Shown here: positions 1-9,765 of the stretch, piece after piece
Numbering within the stretch: the stretch's first letter is position 1
Layout: every line of letters starts with the position of its first letter
Assembly (NCBI GenBank): GCA_947650285.1
Contig: CANTFL010001449.1
Location: 1 to 64,000 of the forward strand
Origin: Hyaloperonospora brassicae
Taxonomy: Eukaryota; Oomycota; Peronosporomycetes; Peronosporales; Peronosporaceae
DNA: 64,000 nucleotides
Direction of reading: 5' to 3'
Translations under genes and position numbers: made by a program
Notes under the pieces: model-generated
The model's input: the letters and a program-made list of their open reading frames with translations, nothing else
Told to the model about the DNA's origin: nothing
Databases searched by the model: none

Positions 1-381
1 TGTGCGGCTCGAAAGTTCCTGACGCGCCAAAACGTAAAGGCATCTGTTTTCGCGCACGTGGTTTCGTGTTGACCGTCCGTTATCCAGCGTACGATAATCG
101 ATCACAGCGAGTCCAAGCAAACAAATGATGAAAGTGATGTCGGGCGAGTATCCTACACGCAATTATGATTCCATCGCACTTTCCACATACGCCTGCATGG
201 CACTCATGGAGCACCTGTTGCGTGCACAATGCGCTTCATGAGCCTGCTGACACAGCACTTGATACGGCATCGCCAGGCTGAGAATGCGGCTCACCAAACG
301 GCTTGGCTGAGCGACGTTACGTGGCAATACGCCATAGCACGAGCGCACTCACGTTCAAATGACACTTGCGCGAGTCCACAC
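1..381. repeat. Dispersed direct repeat, copy 1 (cut by window edge)
   Basis: This segment matches 7525-7905 base for base at a constant offset of 7524, with only scattered substitutions and no indels. The similarity stops where the gypsy element begins. The left end lies outside the window. No recognisable protein is encoded; the short open frames on both strands are shared by both copies but resemble no family I know. It is probably part of an unclassified dispersed repeat. Confidence 0.85.
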
Positions 382-636
382 CGACATAACTGCCTCCTAC
401 ACTGGTTAATGATGGATGGATCCTACTCCACGACCAAGCTACGACTAAGCGAAGAACAATCGGATGGATTGATTGATGGATGGTTGATGGATAGAAGGAA
501 TTAGATGAAGCATTCAGGTAGGCACGGTAGGCTAACATGGTATTGAATACACTCTCAATTTTACCTTTGACTCCGCAAGACCCTCTCAAGCAAGGCTCGC
601 GGACCGATCACCCCTCTGCAAGCCACGGGTGTGTCA
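382..636 (+). repeat. 5' LTR of the gypsy element
   Basis: The 255-bp direct repeat pairs with 4748-5002. Differences seen are C/T at the first base, G/A at 598 against 4964, and T/C at 634 against 5000. It holds a GATGGAT-type short tandem repeat near the middle. Confidence 0.92.
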
Positions 637-690
637 TTTTGATATATCAAATCTGTGCAAGATCGGAGAAGGAAACAAGGTGTCAACAGC

Positions 691-1779
691 ATGGGACGCC
701 AAGATGAAGGCGAGTACGTCACCTACACCATGGTGATAACACCCGCAAGTGCCGACTTCCCCGCCGATACGGCGACAATCAAGATCAAGAAGTTCACAGG
801 AGGATCCCCACGTGAGTGGCTTCGCTGGAGCAACCAATTTCGTCGCCTCGCCCGAAAGCAGCAGTGGACCGATGAGCAGAAGGAACACAACATGGTCGCG
901 CTTATTGACGGCGATCTCGCAACGGAAGTCGAAGTGATAGCTCAAGACGCAGTTGAGCACGGAAGGACTTTTGAACAGTTCTTTACGGATGTGGGATTAT
1001 TATCTGTCCCGCACGACTACAGTGAAGACTTGGACAACGAACTGTGGACAATGGTGAAACGTCGAGATGAGACTGTGCTCAAATTCTCGCAGCGACTCAG
1101 AGAAAACATTCGGTTGTTTGCTGAGCTGCCACAGAATGCTAAAGAAATTACGGAGGTTCAGCAATGTCGCTATTTCAAGCGCGGAATGCCCCGAGCATGG
1201 CAAGAGAAGTTGTCTGCAGCAGGAGTCGTATTCGACCACCTCAATGAACTTGTCCTGTATTTCACCCGGATCGAAAAAGACGAGCGACAGCCGATCACCC
1301 GTGACAAGAAACCAAACACTAAAGAATACAGCAACACGCAGAGAAAGAATCAGCGCAGAGTACACGGGGAACGGGAAGTACAGAAGAACCGGCGAGAAGA
1401 GCCTAAGGAAAAGGCACGCAGTCGAGGAGACAACCACCACAAACGTGACACTTGGTGTTCGTTCCACAAGACAGCTTCGCACAATACGAGTGACTGTTAT
1501 ACTTTGAAGAAAAAGCAATCGGGGGAGAACAAGAAACACGAAGCACGGTCGCACAAACATCGCACACTAAACCCGAAATACCCCCGCATCTCAAGAAGAG
1601 ATAACCTTGACTCCGAATCGGAGTCAGAATCGGATGCGGCAGGGCAAGAGCAAGAGCTCAAGTTCGTTGGGTTTGGTGGAAAAGGACAGAAATGTCACCA
1701 GTGCACCATTACGCATCATGGTCAAGCTGCATCGCAATCAAGATGCTATCGAAGCTCTGCTCGACAGTGGAGCATCTAA
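691..1779 (+). CDS. Gypsy gag polyprotein
   Basis: This 362-residue open frame starts at the first ATG after the 5' LTR. It has a capsid-type central region rich in Trp, Arg and Gln. After a Lys/Arg/Glu-rich stretch comes a knuckle-like Cys/His cluster (C-x2-H-x4-H-x4-C, around 1456-1500), as expected for an RNA-binding nucleocapsid. An acidic Ser-Glu run follows around 1612-1640. The last 170 bases overlap the protease frame, which lies +1 relative to gag. The element therefore either uses programmed frameshifting or has taken a single-base change here; the sequence cannot tell which. Confidence 0.8.
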   Translation: MGRQDEGEYVTYTMVITPASADFPADTATIKIKKFTGGSPREWLRWSNQFRRLARKQQWTDEQKEHNMVALIDGDLATEVEVIAQDAVEHGRTFEQFFTDVGLLSVPHDYSEDLDNELWTMVKRRDETVLKFSQRLRENIRLFAELPQNAKEITEVQQCRYFKRGMPRAWQEKLSAAGVVFDHLNELVLYFTRIEKDERQPITRDKKPNTKEYSNTQRKNQRRVHGEREVQKNRREEPKEKARSRGDNHHKRDTWCSFHKTASHNTSDCYTLKKKQSGENKKHEARSHKHRTLNPKYPRISRRDNLDSESESESDAAGQEQELKFVGFGGKGQKCHQCTITHHGQAASQSRCYRSSARQWSI

Positions 1780-2146
1780 GAGTATTGTCAATGGTGCGAC
1801 ACTTGCTGGGATTGTGAAGCTAAGTCGACAGAATGTTACGACATCACCCACTATCTTTGACACTATGAGCGGCGCAGTACCAAGCAATGGAACGGTGGTG
1901 ACACAATTCTTCTTCCCACAACTAAAGCCAGACACAATCATCACACACCAATTCGAAGTGATTAAATCGAGCAGCGATAACATGGTTATTGGAAGAGATG
2001 TCATGAATGCACTAGGTCTGGTTTTGAACTTCAAAGACAGGTTGGTACAATGGGACGACTGCTTGCTCCGTCTTAACACAGGGCAAGAGAAAGCGAAAAG
2101 ACCCAAGGTGGACAACGAAGACCTCGAGTTGCAAGACGAAATGTAG
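1607..2146 (+). pseudogene. Gypsy pol: retropepsin domain, ends at in-frame TAG
   Basis: The frame contains the retroviral-type aspartic protease motif L-L-D-S-G-A-S around 1758-1778. It stays open to a TAG at 2144-2146. The reverse transcriptase frame 60 bases downstream is in the same phase, so the TAG interrupts one pol reading frame. The protease would process gag-pol inside the particle. Confidence 0.8.
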
Positions 2147-2206
2147 GAAACACCCACAACAGGAGTCCAGCCAGAGACTTTCCTGCCTCATCATCTTGAC
2201 CCCAAC

Positions 2207-2974
2207 ATGAAGACTAAATGCTTGGCATTACTAGTCGAGTACAAAAGGCTTTACGACGGACATTTTGGACGAATGCGCTTTCCGGACTACGAGCTGCCTA
2301 TCCAACCAAAATACAAGCCCGTTTATGCAAAGGCCTACCCCATCGCGCACAGCCAGGAAAGCAAAGCCAAGGAGATCATTCAGCGGCTTATCAGTGCTGA
2401 CGTTCTAGAGCAAATTTATGACGCGGTGATGGCATCACCCGCGTTTTCCGTCTCCAAGACAGATGGTTCACTGCGTCTGCTTAACGACTATCGTGGTCTT
2501 AACAAAAATCTACGAAGGAGCCCATACTACGTCCCACGGATTAGAGAAATCCTTATGCGCTTGTCCAACGCAAGGTGTCTTTCAACGTTCGACGAAAACC
2601 ATGGATACTATGCCCGACGACTAGCTCGAACAAGCCGCCCATTGACAGCTTTTTGTTTGCCATTCGGCAAATACCTGTACAAGCGACTACCGATGGGTAT
2701 ATCGACAGCCCCAGACGAATACCAAACGTGCATGGATTGTATCTTTGGTGACCTGCAGTTCATCGTGGTGTATCTGGATGACCTGCTAGTATTTTCCAGT
2801 ACAGACGAAGACCATCGTTCTCATTTGCGCATCCTCTTCGAACGACTGCAGAAATACGGCGTTTCGCTAAATGGAAGAAAGTGCCATATTTGGTGCAAGG
2901 AGGTTGATTACCTTGGTTTTACGCTATCGGCCGATGGAATGAAGCCTCAAGAAAAGAAAACCCAGGCCATTTAG
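2207..2974 (+). pseudogene. Gypsy pol: reverse transcriptase, ends at in-frame TAG
   Basis: The RT palm is recognisable from the S-x-F-D-E-N-x-G-Y-Y region around 2580-2610 and the catalytic V-V-Y-L-D-D-L-L motif at about 2764-2790. The frame ends at TAG (2972-2974) in the connection before RNase H. The next ORF continues in the same phase and aligns directly onto the family without a gap, so this is a nonsense codon rather than a natural end. Confidence 0.87.
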
Positions 2975-2983
2975 AAGATCGTA

Positions 2984-4723
2984 GTGCCGCGCAACCGAAA
3001 AGAGCTTCGACGTTTCTTAGGCATGATCAACTACTACCGCGACATGATTCCGAACAAGACAACCGTATGCAAGCCGCTATATCGGTTTACAAGCGCCAAG
3101 GTACCCTTTACATGGCTACCCAGTGATACGAAGGCCCCTTACGACATCAAGCGTGCGTTTGCAGAGGCCGTCCTGTTAGCTTTTTCTAAATTTAAGGAGC
3201 CGTTCCATGTCTACGCGGATGCTAGCGGAACCCAGATCGGTGGACTGATAATGCAAGGCAACAAATTTCTGGCATGTTACTCGCGCAGTCTCACCAAGCA
3301 CCAGATCAACTATACCACCATGGAGCTGGAGCTCCTTTCGATAGTTGAGCTGTTACGCGAATACCGAACGATGCTCCTCGGATTTCCCGTCGTGGTCCAT
3401 ACGGATCACAAAAACTTGATCTACCCCAATGAGAAAAGTCTTCGAGTGAAGCGATGGAAGTTACTCCTCTCTGAGTATCGCCTGACAATGACCTATATTA
3501 AAGGGGAGAAAAACATCGGAGCAGATGCTTTCTCACGCATGCGATTTGCGACCAGTGAGGGTCCATCAATTAACGACGAAGTCTACACGCTAAATACGAC
3601 ACCAGAGTGCGTAATGCATGGTCCAGTGATCCACCAGCACCAAGAGAACGATGACATGATCGCATCGATCAAAGCAGCATGTCTAGCCGGTACCAATAAC
3701 CCAGACTATCAGCTCCAGGTTCTCTTGGGATGTACCATGGTTGGTTACAAACACCGAGTAATCGTCCCTGACAGTCTTCGTGATGACCTAATCGACTGGA
3801 ACCACATAAATCTCGGCCATCCAGCAAGTCATCGACAACATAAAACGATGCAAAGTACCTTCTACTGGCCGCACATGGAAACAACGATCGACAAGTTTGT
3901 TCGCAAATGCATCAAGTGCAAGCGCTCGAAATTACACGGAGGGAAACAAGCTTACGGACTTGTACCACCACGGATCAATAGAATCGTCAACCCATTCGAT
4001 ATCGTACACGTTGATCTTATCGGACCATACGACGGCGGCTATTATGGGATTACTATGATTGATCAAGCTACTCGGTGGCTGGAAGTTGCTGTACAGCCAA
4101 ATAAAGAATCGCTGATGACGGCTGAAAGTTTTGATCGTGAGTGGCTTTGCCGCTATCCGCGTCCACGACAAGTTGTCCATGACCAAGGGTTGGAGTTTAC
4201 AGGAGAAGAATTCCAGGAACTACTGCGCAGTTACGGCCTGAAATCAAAGCCAATCACAGCAAAGAATCCGCAAGCGAATGTGATCTGTGAGCGTGTGCAT
4301 CTGGAGCTATTGAACGTCATCCGTTGTCACACAGGCGCAGATTGGAAGAAGTTCATTCATTACGCCGCTTTTGCAGTGCGTGCGAGCTATCATAGCATAC
4401 TCAATGCATCTCCGGGACAACTCATTTTTGGAAAAGACATGATTTCACGCCAACTGCACGAAGCAAATTGGAGTTACCTGTCAAAACGGCGGTTTCGGGC
4501 TATCCTAGCTGACAACACACGCGAAAATACCAAACGGCTCGTGCACTTTTACCATCCCGGCGACCACATAATGATTCGAAGACCTAAACAGTTTCGCGCA
4601 AAGACTACGGAAGTGGCAGATGGGCCCTACCCCATTAGCATTGTGCAGGAAAATGGAACCGTCACTATTGACAAGGGCGCGACGACGCAACGGCTATCAA
4701 TTCGTCGCATCTTCCCGTGCTAG
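2984..4723 (+). pseudogene. Gypsy pol: RNase H and integrase, 3' part of the broken pol frame
   Basis: The 579-residue frame begins with the end of the RT thumb (F-L-G-M-I-N-Y-Y-R). RNase H follows, with its first catalytic Asp in Y-A-D-A-S (about 3214), the T-M-E-L-E motif and V-H-T-D-H-K. The integrase zinc finger HHCC lies at about 3805-3920. The DDE core has H-V-D-L-I-G-P (about 4010), V-H-D-Q-G-L-E-F (about 4180) and a Glu in I-C-E-R-V-H (about 4285). No chromodomain was seen. The domain is complete but is cut off from RT by the TAG at 2972. Confidence 0.88.
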
Positions 4724-4733
4724 TGTGATTGCT

Positions 4734-4747
4734 TCATGGGGGGAGTA
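4734..4747 (+). other. Polypurine tract of the gypsy element
   Basis: A run with six G residues followed by AG lies directly upstream of the 3' LTR, where plus-strand priming is expected. It is short and ends three bases before the LTR. Confidence 0.6.
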
Positions 4748-5002
4748 TGACATAACTGCCTCCTACACTGGTTAATGATGGATGGATCCTACTCCACGAC
4801 CAAGCTACGACTAAGCGAAGAACAATCGGATGGATTGATTGATGGATGGTTGATGGATAGAAGGAATTAGATGAAGCATTCAGGTAGGCACGGTAGGCTA
4901 ACATGGTATTGAATACACTCTCAATTTTACCTTTGACTCCGCAAGACCCTCTCAAGCAAGACTCGCGGACCGATCACCCCTCTGCAAGCCACGGGTGTGC
5001 CA
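4748..5002 (+). repeat. 3' LTR of the gypsy element
   Basis: The 255-bp copy keeps the canonical TG start and CA end. It is followed immediately by the ACAC target duplication at 5003-5006. Confidence 0.92.
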
Positions 5003-5006
5003 ACAC

Positions 5007-6459
5007 GCTTTGGCTAAGGCGACCTTGCCGAGACGCAAACGCTTCTTGTGGGTGGTACGCCACGTTGGCTGCAATCGATCGTCTGGATGCACTGGATCAT
5101 ATGGCTGCCATCGCGGCCGCAGAAGGCCCACGCGTCGTGATGACCGACTTTGCTTTTTTGACCAACCGGTCGACCCTTCGGCTTTGCGGGAAGAGGATCG
5201 ACAATGGTTCGCATGCTACCCAGCGCTGCGGTCAGTAACTCGCGTATGTGCCATTGCTTGTATGCTGAGCGACCACTTCGAGCACGCCCTTTCCGTCGTC
5301 TGAAGATGTACTTGTAAGGTGGGAAGGTGGCATGCGGGCAGTAAGCAGACAGCTGATCGCTTTTCTGAGCTGGAAATGTGCTTCGAGTACCAATGTCTAC
5401 TGATCGGATGAGTACCAAAGTCTATGATTGTAGTAAGTTCTCGTGACTCTGTTTCACTCAGATGCGCCACACAGTGCACACATGGCAGTCCCATCGTTTC
5501 CTGGAAGGGGTGTGTGCGTGTGCCGAACAAGATGACGAGGTGGTCTCGGAGGCAGCTCCGTCCCTTAGATAATTGCGCTGCTTCACAAGGGACCACCAAC
5601 ACGTCAATACGAAGGATCAGCATCATCAGCGACGTGGCGAGACGTGCTCAGAGTATCACAATGATTGTGAGTGTTGCGCTGAACAGCACAACGAGTGTAA
5701 ATGTTGCTCTGAACGCGTCCCGTCACGCCGCTGTCATTCTACTCGACACAGCCATTTCCATAGCTGATTGGCGTGATGTACATGTAGGAATGAACTGACT
5801 GTGTGTAATGCGTTTATTCAATTTAGAGTGGTGGGTCGTCCGTCCTATGTGTTGTGTGTGTGTGTTTGTGTGTGGAAATAGCCAACACGCGTGGTTCGAA
5901 GAGCGAGCGCACCCCGGAAGCGTACTTGGGGAATGGCAATGTCGACCAGGTACTTCTGTTGGGGTGGGTGTGGGTGTGGTAATAATCGCCTTTTGCTTGA
6001 TAAGAAACACGTGGAAGTGACGCGACGCGACGCCATCTGCCCACTATGCTTTTGTGGCAAGCGGTATCACGCGGTGTCATTCCTTTCACCCGGCGTCTAC
6101 GATTCGATAAATAGCTGGAGCAAGCATCTTGGGTACAATGAGCACTACAGGGCACATCTGCAACAAGCCGTTTCCATCGTTGGACGGGTGGGGGTTGTGT
6201 ATTGATTGCTAGCGGTAGTTTCTGTTGAACGGGAGCAATTCGTATCATGCGACACACAAGTAACGAAATGCAATCAACAAACGAGAACTACAAAAAACAA
6301 CGACCTCTTTATTTTCAAACTTAACGGAAATGATCGTTCAGTCTCCGATGTCGTAGTGGGCTCGCGCGGTGTCGACAGGTAGTCGAGAAGCTCATGTGGT
6401 AGTCACGTGAAAAGGGGCGCTTTTCGGGCGATGGCGTGATAACAGGTCTGATCAACGCC
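5007..6459. other. No recognisable gene; short GT-rich stretches
   Basis: Open frames here are short and overlap on both strands without family resemblance. A GT microsatellite lies around 5850-5877. A pair of imperfect 30-base units is near 5650-5720. Only the first bases after 5006 match the second copy of the flanking repeat, so the origin of this segment is unclear. Confidence 0.5.
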
Positions 6460-6666
6460 CTAATGGGAATGTCCTGAGCACATTCGCTGACAGCAGATGT
6501 CGAAAGCAGTCATATCCGGCAACAGGGACTTGCAGCCTGTTTCCGCTTGCGGGGGTACAATCATTCCAGGGCAAAAACGATTCCCCTGGCATGATTGACA
6601 CAGCACAAGGCCAGAAATGGAGATGACGGCAGCGATGACGATGAAAAAGATCGACTTGACGTTCAT
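6460..6666 (-). CDS. Small secreted cysteine-rich protein (candidate apoplastic effector)
   Basis: The 68-residue protein starts at the ATG at 6664-6666. This start was chosen because it opens a textbook signal peptide: M-N-V-K, then a hydrophobic core of about 18 residues, with cleavage likely near residues 22-24. The mature part of about 45 residues has six cysteines spaced C-x5-C-x12-C-x12-CC-x3-C, enough for three disulfides. Size, secretion signal and Cys content fit the small cysteine-rich (SCR/PcF-like) class of oomycete extracellular proteins. The spacing alone does not prove membership of a named family, and no toxicity is claimed. In-frame sequence extends upstream to an ATG at 6837, but that start would bury the signal peptide. 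The gene sits alone in repeat-rich DNA with no intron. Confidence 0.6.
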   Translation of the reverse strand: MNVKSIFFIVIAAVISISGLVLCQSCQGNRFCPGMIVPPQAETGCKSLLPDMTAFDICCQRMCSGHSH

Positions 6667-6800
6667 GTTGTCTTGAGCTGTGGCTTGGCGTACTGCGCTA
6701 GGTATGGCAAATAGCGGAATGACAGTTGCGGAGGTAATGCACGAGAGCCAAGAGCGCCCTACGTGTGGTACAGGTCCCGTCACATGTAAGGGATCACTAT

Positions 6801-7078
6801 ACGAAGCATACAAAAGAAGAGAGAAGCACCATCGCATGAACACATTGGTCGAATCGCGTTTACGAGTGTAGTCCGTTGCGATCAGTAGGCTGTCCCGGTG
6901 TGGCTTCGAGCCAGGTACAATCAGCTTTTGCTACGACTTCTATACAAAACATGCAACGCATGAGAGAAGCACCGTCGCGTGACCACATGTTGTAAAATCG
7001 TGCATGCAAGACAAAGGTTTGGTGGGTTGCGATCGGTTGGCTATCCAAGCGTGGATTCGATTCAGGCTCGTTTATGGC
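6801..7078. repeat. Diverged tandem duplication (about 130-bp unit)
   Basis: The segments at about 6801-6926 and 6937-7078 align in order. Shared blocks are GAGAGAAGCACC, a TTGCGATC-x-GT-GGCT block and a TTCGA-CAGG block, with many substitutions between them. The duplication lies immediately upstream of the small secreted protein gene on its strand. Confidence 0.5.
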
Positions 7079-7524
7079 AGTGCTCAAAATTTATAAAGTA
7101 CCGCACGCTCGGCGGAGATCGAGCGACACGATGGGGAGACGTCGGTACCAATTCTACTACCTTCACGTAAACTACACTCTACTATTCTACGCTAATATTC
7201 GAATACGATCGAGCAAGCAGATGAGTGCTCGGTGGGCTGCAATCCACTGGCTCTACGAGTCGACATACGAGCCGAATTCGCTCAACCGACTATCCCGACT
7301 ACATCTGACTACTCAGCAGTTAGTCACGGTCTTTTGTACCACTTTAATGAGTGGATTCCACCTACGACACGACGTACATACGATTTGACGCTTGCCTGGA
7401 GTATCCTTTTGCTTTTATGTACGCGGCTCCAATGTGACCCGATGCACTGGTACAGAGCAGCATCAGCTGTGTGATGTGTCCGTGGCGATCCGTCGTCTGG
7501 TTCATACTATACCGTATGGCACGT

Positions 7525-7911
7525 TGTGCGGCTCGAAAGTTCCTGACGCGCCAAAACGTAAAGGCGTCTGTTTTTGCGCACGTGGTTTCGTGTTGACAGT
7601 CCGTTATCCAGCGTACGATAATCGATCACAGCGAATCCAAGCAAACAACTGATGAAAGTGATGTCGGGCGAGTATCCTACACGCAATTATGATTCCATCG
7701 CACTTTCCACATACGCCCGCATGGCACTCATGGAGCACCTGTTGCGTGCACAATGCGCTTCATGAGCCTGCTGACACAGCACTTGATACGGCATCGCCAG
7801 GTTGAGAATGCGGCTCACCAAACGGCTTGGCTGAGCGATGTTACGTGGCAATACGCCATAGCACGAGCGCACTCGCGTTCAAATGACACTTGCGCGAGTC
7901 TACACGCTTTG
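7525..7911. repeat. Dispersed direct repeat, copy 2 with empty insertion site
   Basis: This is the counterpart of 1-381. The ACAC at 7902-7905 runs on uninterrupted, where copy 1 has the gypsy element between two ACAC copies. Similarity to the sequence after the 3' LTR continues only for about six more bases. Confidence 0.82.
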
Positions 7912-8245
7912 CAAAAGTCAAAGAACATTGCATTCTTTGCAAGAAGAATGAACAAACAAGCAAAACATGCGCTTCAGCGATCCTCATGCAATGCTCTGAT
8001 GTCCCATCCGCAGTTCGTTGGATGTTTTTGTACCGTGACAGTCGGGAACGACAAATTGCCTTGTGTGGTATCTTTAGTTGCTTAGTAGGCCACTGAAATG
8101 ACATGTTGGATATCTGGATCCTGCGAGACGGAACGTTTGTTGCAACGAGTCTATCATGACAACGTCGATTTTTCTACCTCTAGGCGGACAGCAGGGCGTG
8201 GCAAAGAATATAGAATAAGAGATATCATAAGTGCTGCTTAAGAGT
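7912..8245. other. No recognisable gene
   Basis: Nothing could be identified between the dispersed repeat and the start of the duplicated RING-gene segment. Confidence 0.5.
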
Positions 8246-9265
8246 GCGTCACTGCACCAGTACGGCTCATACAGAATAAGAAGACGCATTGATCCGCCGC
8301 ATAACAGACCATCATTGCGCTTAGCACGACCCAACCCGTCAATCATGTTTGCCTTTTACTGTACGAGCCCGATAGCTAACGAACTTATGTGTACTGCTTG
8401 GTTTGGATACGTACGGGTGATGCCCTCGTCTGAAGTAGGGTGGAGCGGCTACAGCGAAGCAATTGCGCCTGTGCTACCTATCAGACACCTTACGTAGACG
8501 ATGACGATGCCGCACGCCGTCGCTCGTAATCAGGATCGTCTGTCGGTAGCTCGAATCGACAAAGTGGACACGAGTTGTGTTGCTTCAGCCATGGCACGAT
8601 GCAGTCGGGGTGGAACGAGTGCTTGCACGGTAGACAATGAACTTCGTCGTTGACTGCGAATAAATCCTTGCAAACAGGACATTCGGCGCTCCCGTCCACT
8701 TCAGTCTGAGTCACTTTCACCTTTGGCAGCATTTCCACAATTTCCTTAGCAGCAGGCGGAGCTCCATGCTGTCAGAGCCGCCAGCACGTCAGCTATGTAT
8801 TCAACATGTCTTTGAATCAGCATTGCACCAATGAGTCACTTACCCGATTGGGGTCGTGTTGCATAAGCTGATTGATCACGTTTGCCATATTGCCAAACGC
8901 GTAGTCACCCGAGTTGCCAGCCAGCATCGGGAACATGCCACCCAGCGTGTCCAGCACCCCAAATGTATCTCCTGCCCCACCTTCTCCAGACTCACTGACG
9001 TAAAACTCGACGGGATTCCCCGTACTACTCATGAAGCGTGTAGCACGTCCATTACCAGTAGCATCCGACAAAAACTGGAACAAACTTCCGCGCGCATCAA
9101 AAGATAGCAGCATGAGTTTCCACTCGGTGCGGTATGCGATACACCTGACAGAGAAAAGATCAACTCACGTAGGCAAAGGCGAGTCACCATCTTGTCCGTC
9201 CGAAGCTGGGAACCGTACTGCTCGGCCGGTAGGGCTAACAACAGCACGTTATACGTTGAGAACGT
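8246..9265. repeat. Duplicated segment, copy A (3' half of the RING gene)
   Basis: About 1.0 kb is repeated at 27080-28078 in the same orientation. It covers the 3' flank, exon 4, intron 3, exon 3 and part of intron 2 of the RING gene. The exon 4 parts are almost identical; the 3' flank is more diverged. Confidence 0.9.
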
Positions 9266-9765
9266 ACTAAATGAAGCACGTGACACCAAGTAGCAACCAA
9301 ATGGAATAGAAGTTGGTACATACCGCGGCAGGGGGCGAGTGTCGTCGGGTTCGTTGTGAGTCTCAGTCTGGACGCCGACCCCATCTCCCGAAGCTCCACT
9401 TGTCTGCGCCTGCGATTCTTCTGTATGTTCCACTTGGAAATCCTGCGGCGGATCATCCTGATTCAGCGAATCACAGCAAAAAACAACAGCAAAAAATAAC
9501 AACAGCAGTCACATGGAAAAAGAACAGTCCAATTATCACATCAATTCGTAGCAATATGTATATAAGTGCAGAGGCACGAAATTTGCCCACAAGTCGGCGA
9601 GCAAACCAGACAAACCTCTTCGATCTCCTCCACAAAGTTGCCGCCACACTGTACACAGCAGACCTCTTCACTCGGCTCGTCGACGCGCGTCTCCACACCG
9701 GCGCCGCACTCGTGGCACCAGAAGCGCGGCGGTTCGTGCTCGCCCGGCGACAGCGTCATGCGCAC
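8490..9765 (-). CDS. RNF126/RNF115-like RING-H2 E3 ubiquitin ligase
   Basis: Four exons on the minus strand (9616-9765, 9324-9457, 8844-9144, 8490-8768) give 287 residues with matching phases and GT...AG introns. The N-terminus has a zinc ribbon of two C-x2-C pairs (residues about 17-41), as in RNF126/BCA2, which binds ubiquitin in that family. A poorly ordered acidic linker follows. The C-terminal RING-H2 (about residues 205-255) starts C-P-V-C-K-D, has H-S-F-H-P-D-C-I-V-P-W-L in the middle and ends C-P-L-C. The C-x2-C / C-x-H-x2-H-x2-C / C-x2-C ligands are all present, so it should act as a ubiquitin ligase. Translation could also start two codons in, at the second Met. A broken partial copy lies at 27315-27970. 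Confidence 0.88.

Larger units (their letters stand above)
382..5002 (+). mobile_element. Ty3/gypsy LTR retrotransposon, nearly intact
   Basis: The element is 4621 bp long. It has two 255-bp LTRs (382-636 and 4748-5002) that differ at about three positions, a TG...CA terminus (the first T is C in the 5' LTR), and a 4-bp target duplication ACAC at 378-381 and 5003-5006. Inside, in order, are gag, aspartic protease, reverse transcriptase, RNase H and an HHCC/DDE integrase. Integrase after RNase H is the Ty3/gypsy order. A purine run ending at 4745 abuts the 3' LTR. The copy at 7902-7911 shows the same target without the insertion. Pol carries two in-frame TAG codons, so this copy is probably not autonomous although the LTRs suggest recent insertion. 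I could not identify a primer-binding site after 636. Confidence 0.93.

Noticed and set aside
1000..1560. 186-codon minus-strand frame with hydrophobic stretches
   Set aside because: Antisense to gypsy gag; the hydrophobicity is the complement of its Lys/Arg/Glu codons.
5573..5767. Short Cys- and His-rich plus-strand frame
   Set aside because: The cysteines come from two imperfect 30-base repeat units; there is no signal peptide and no ATG with a sensible leader.
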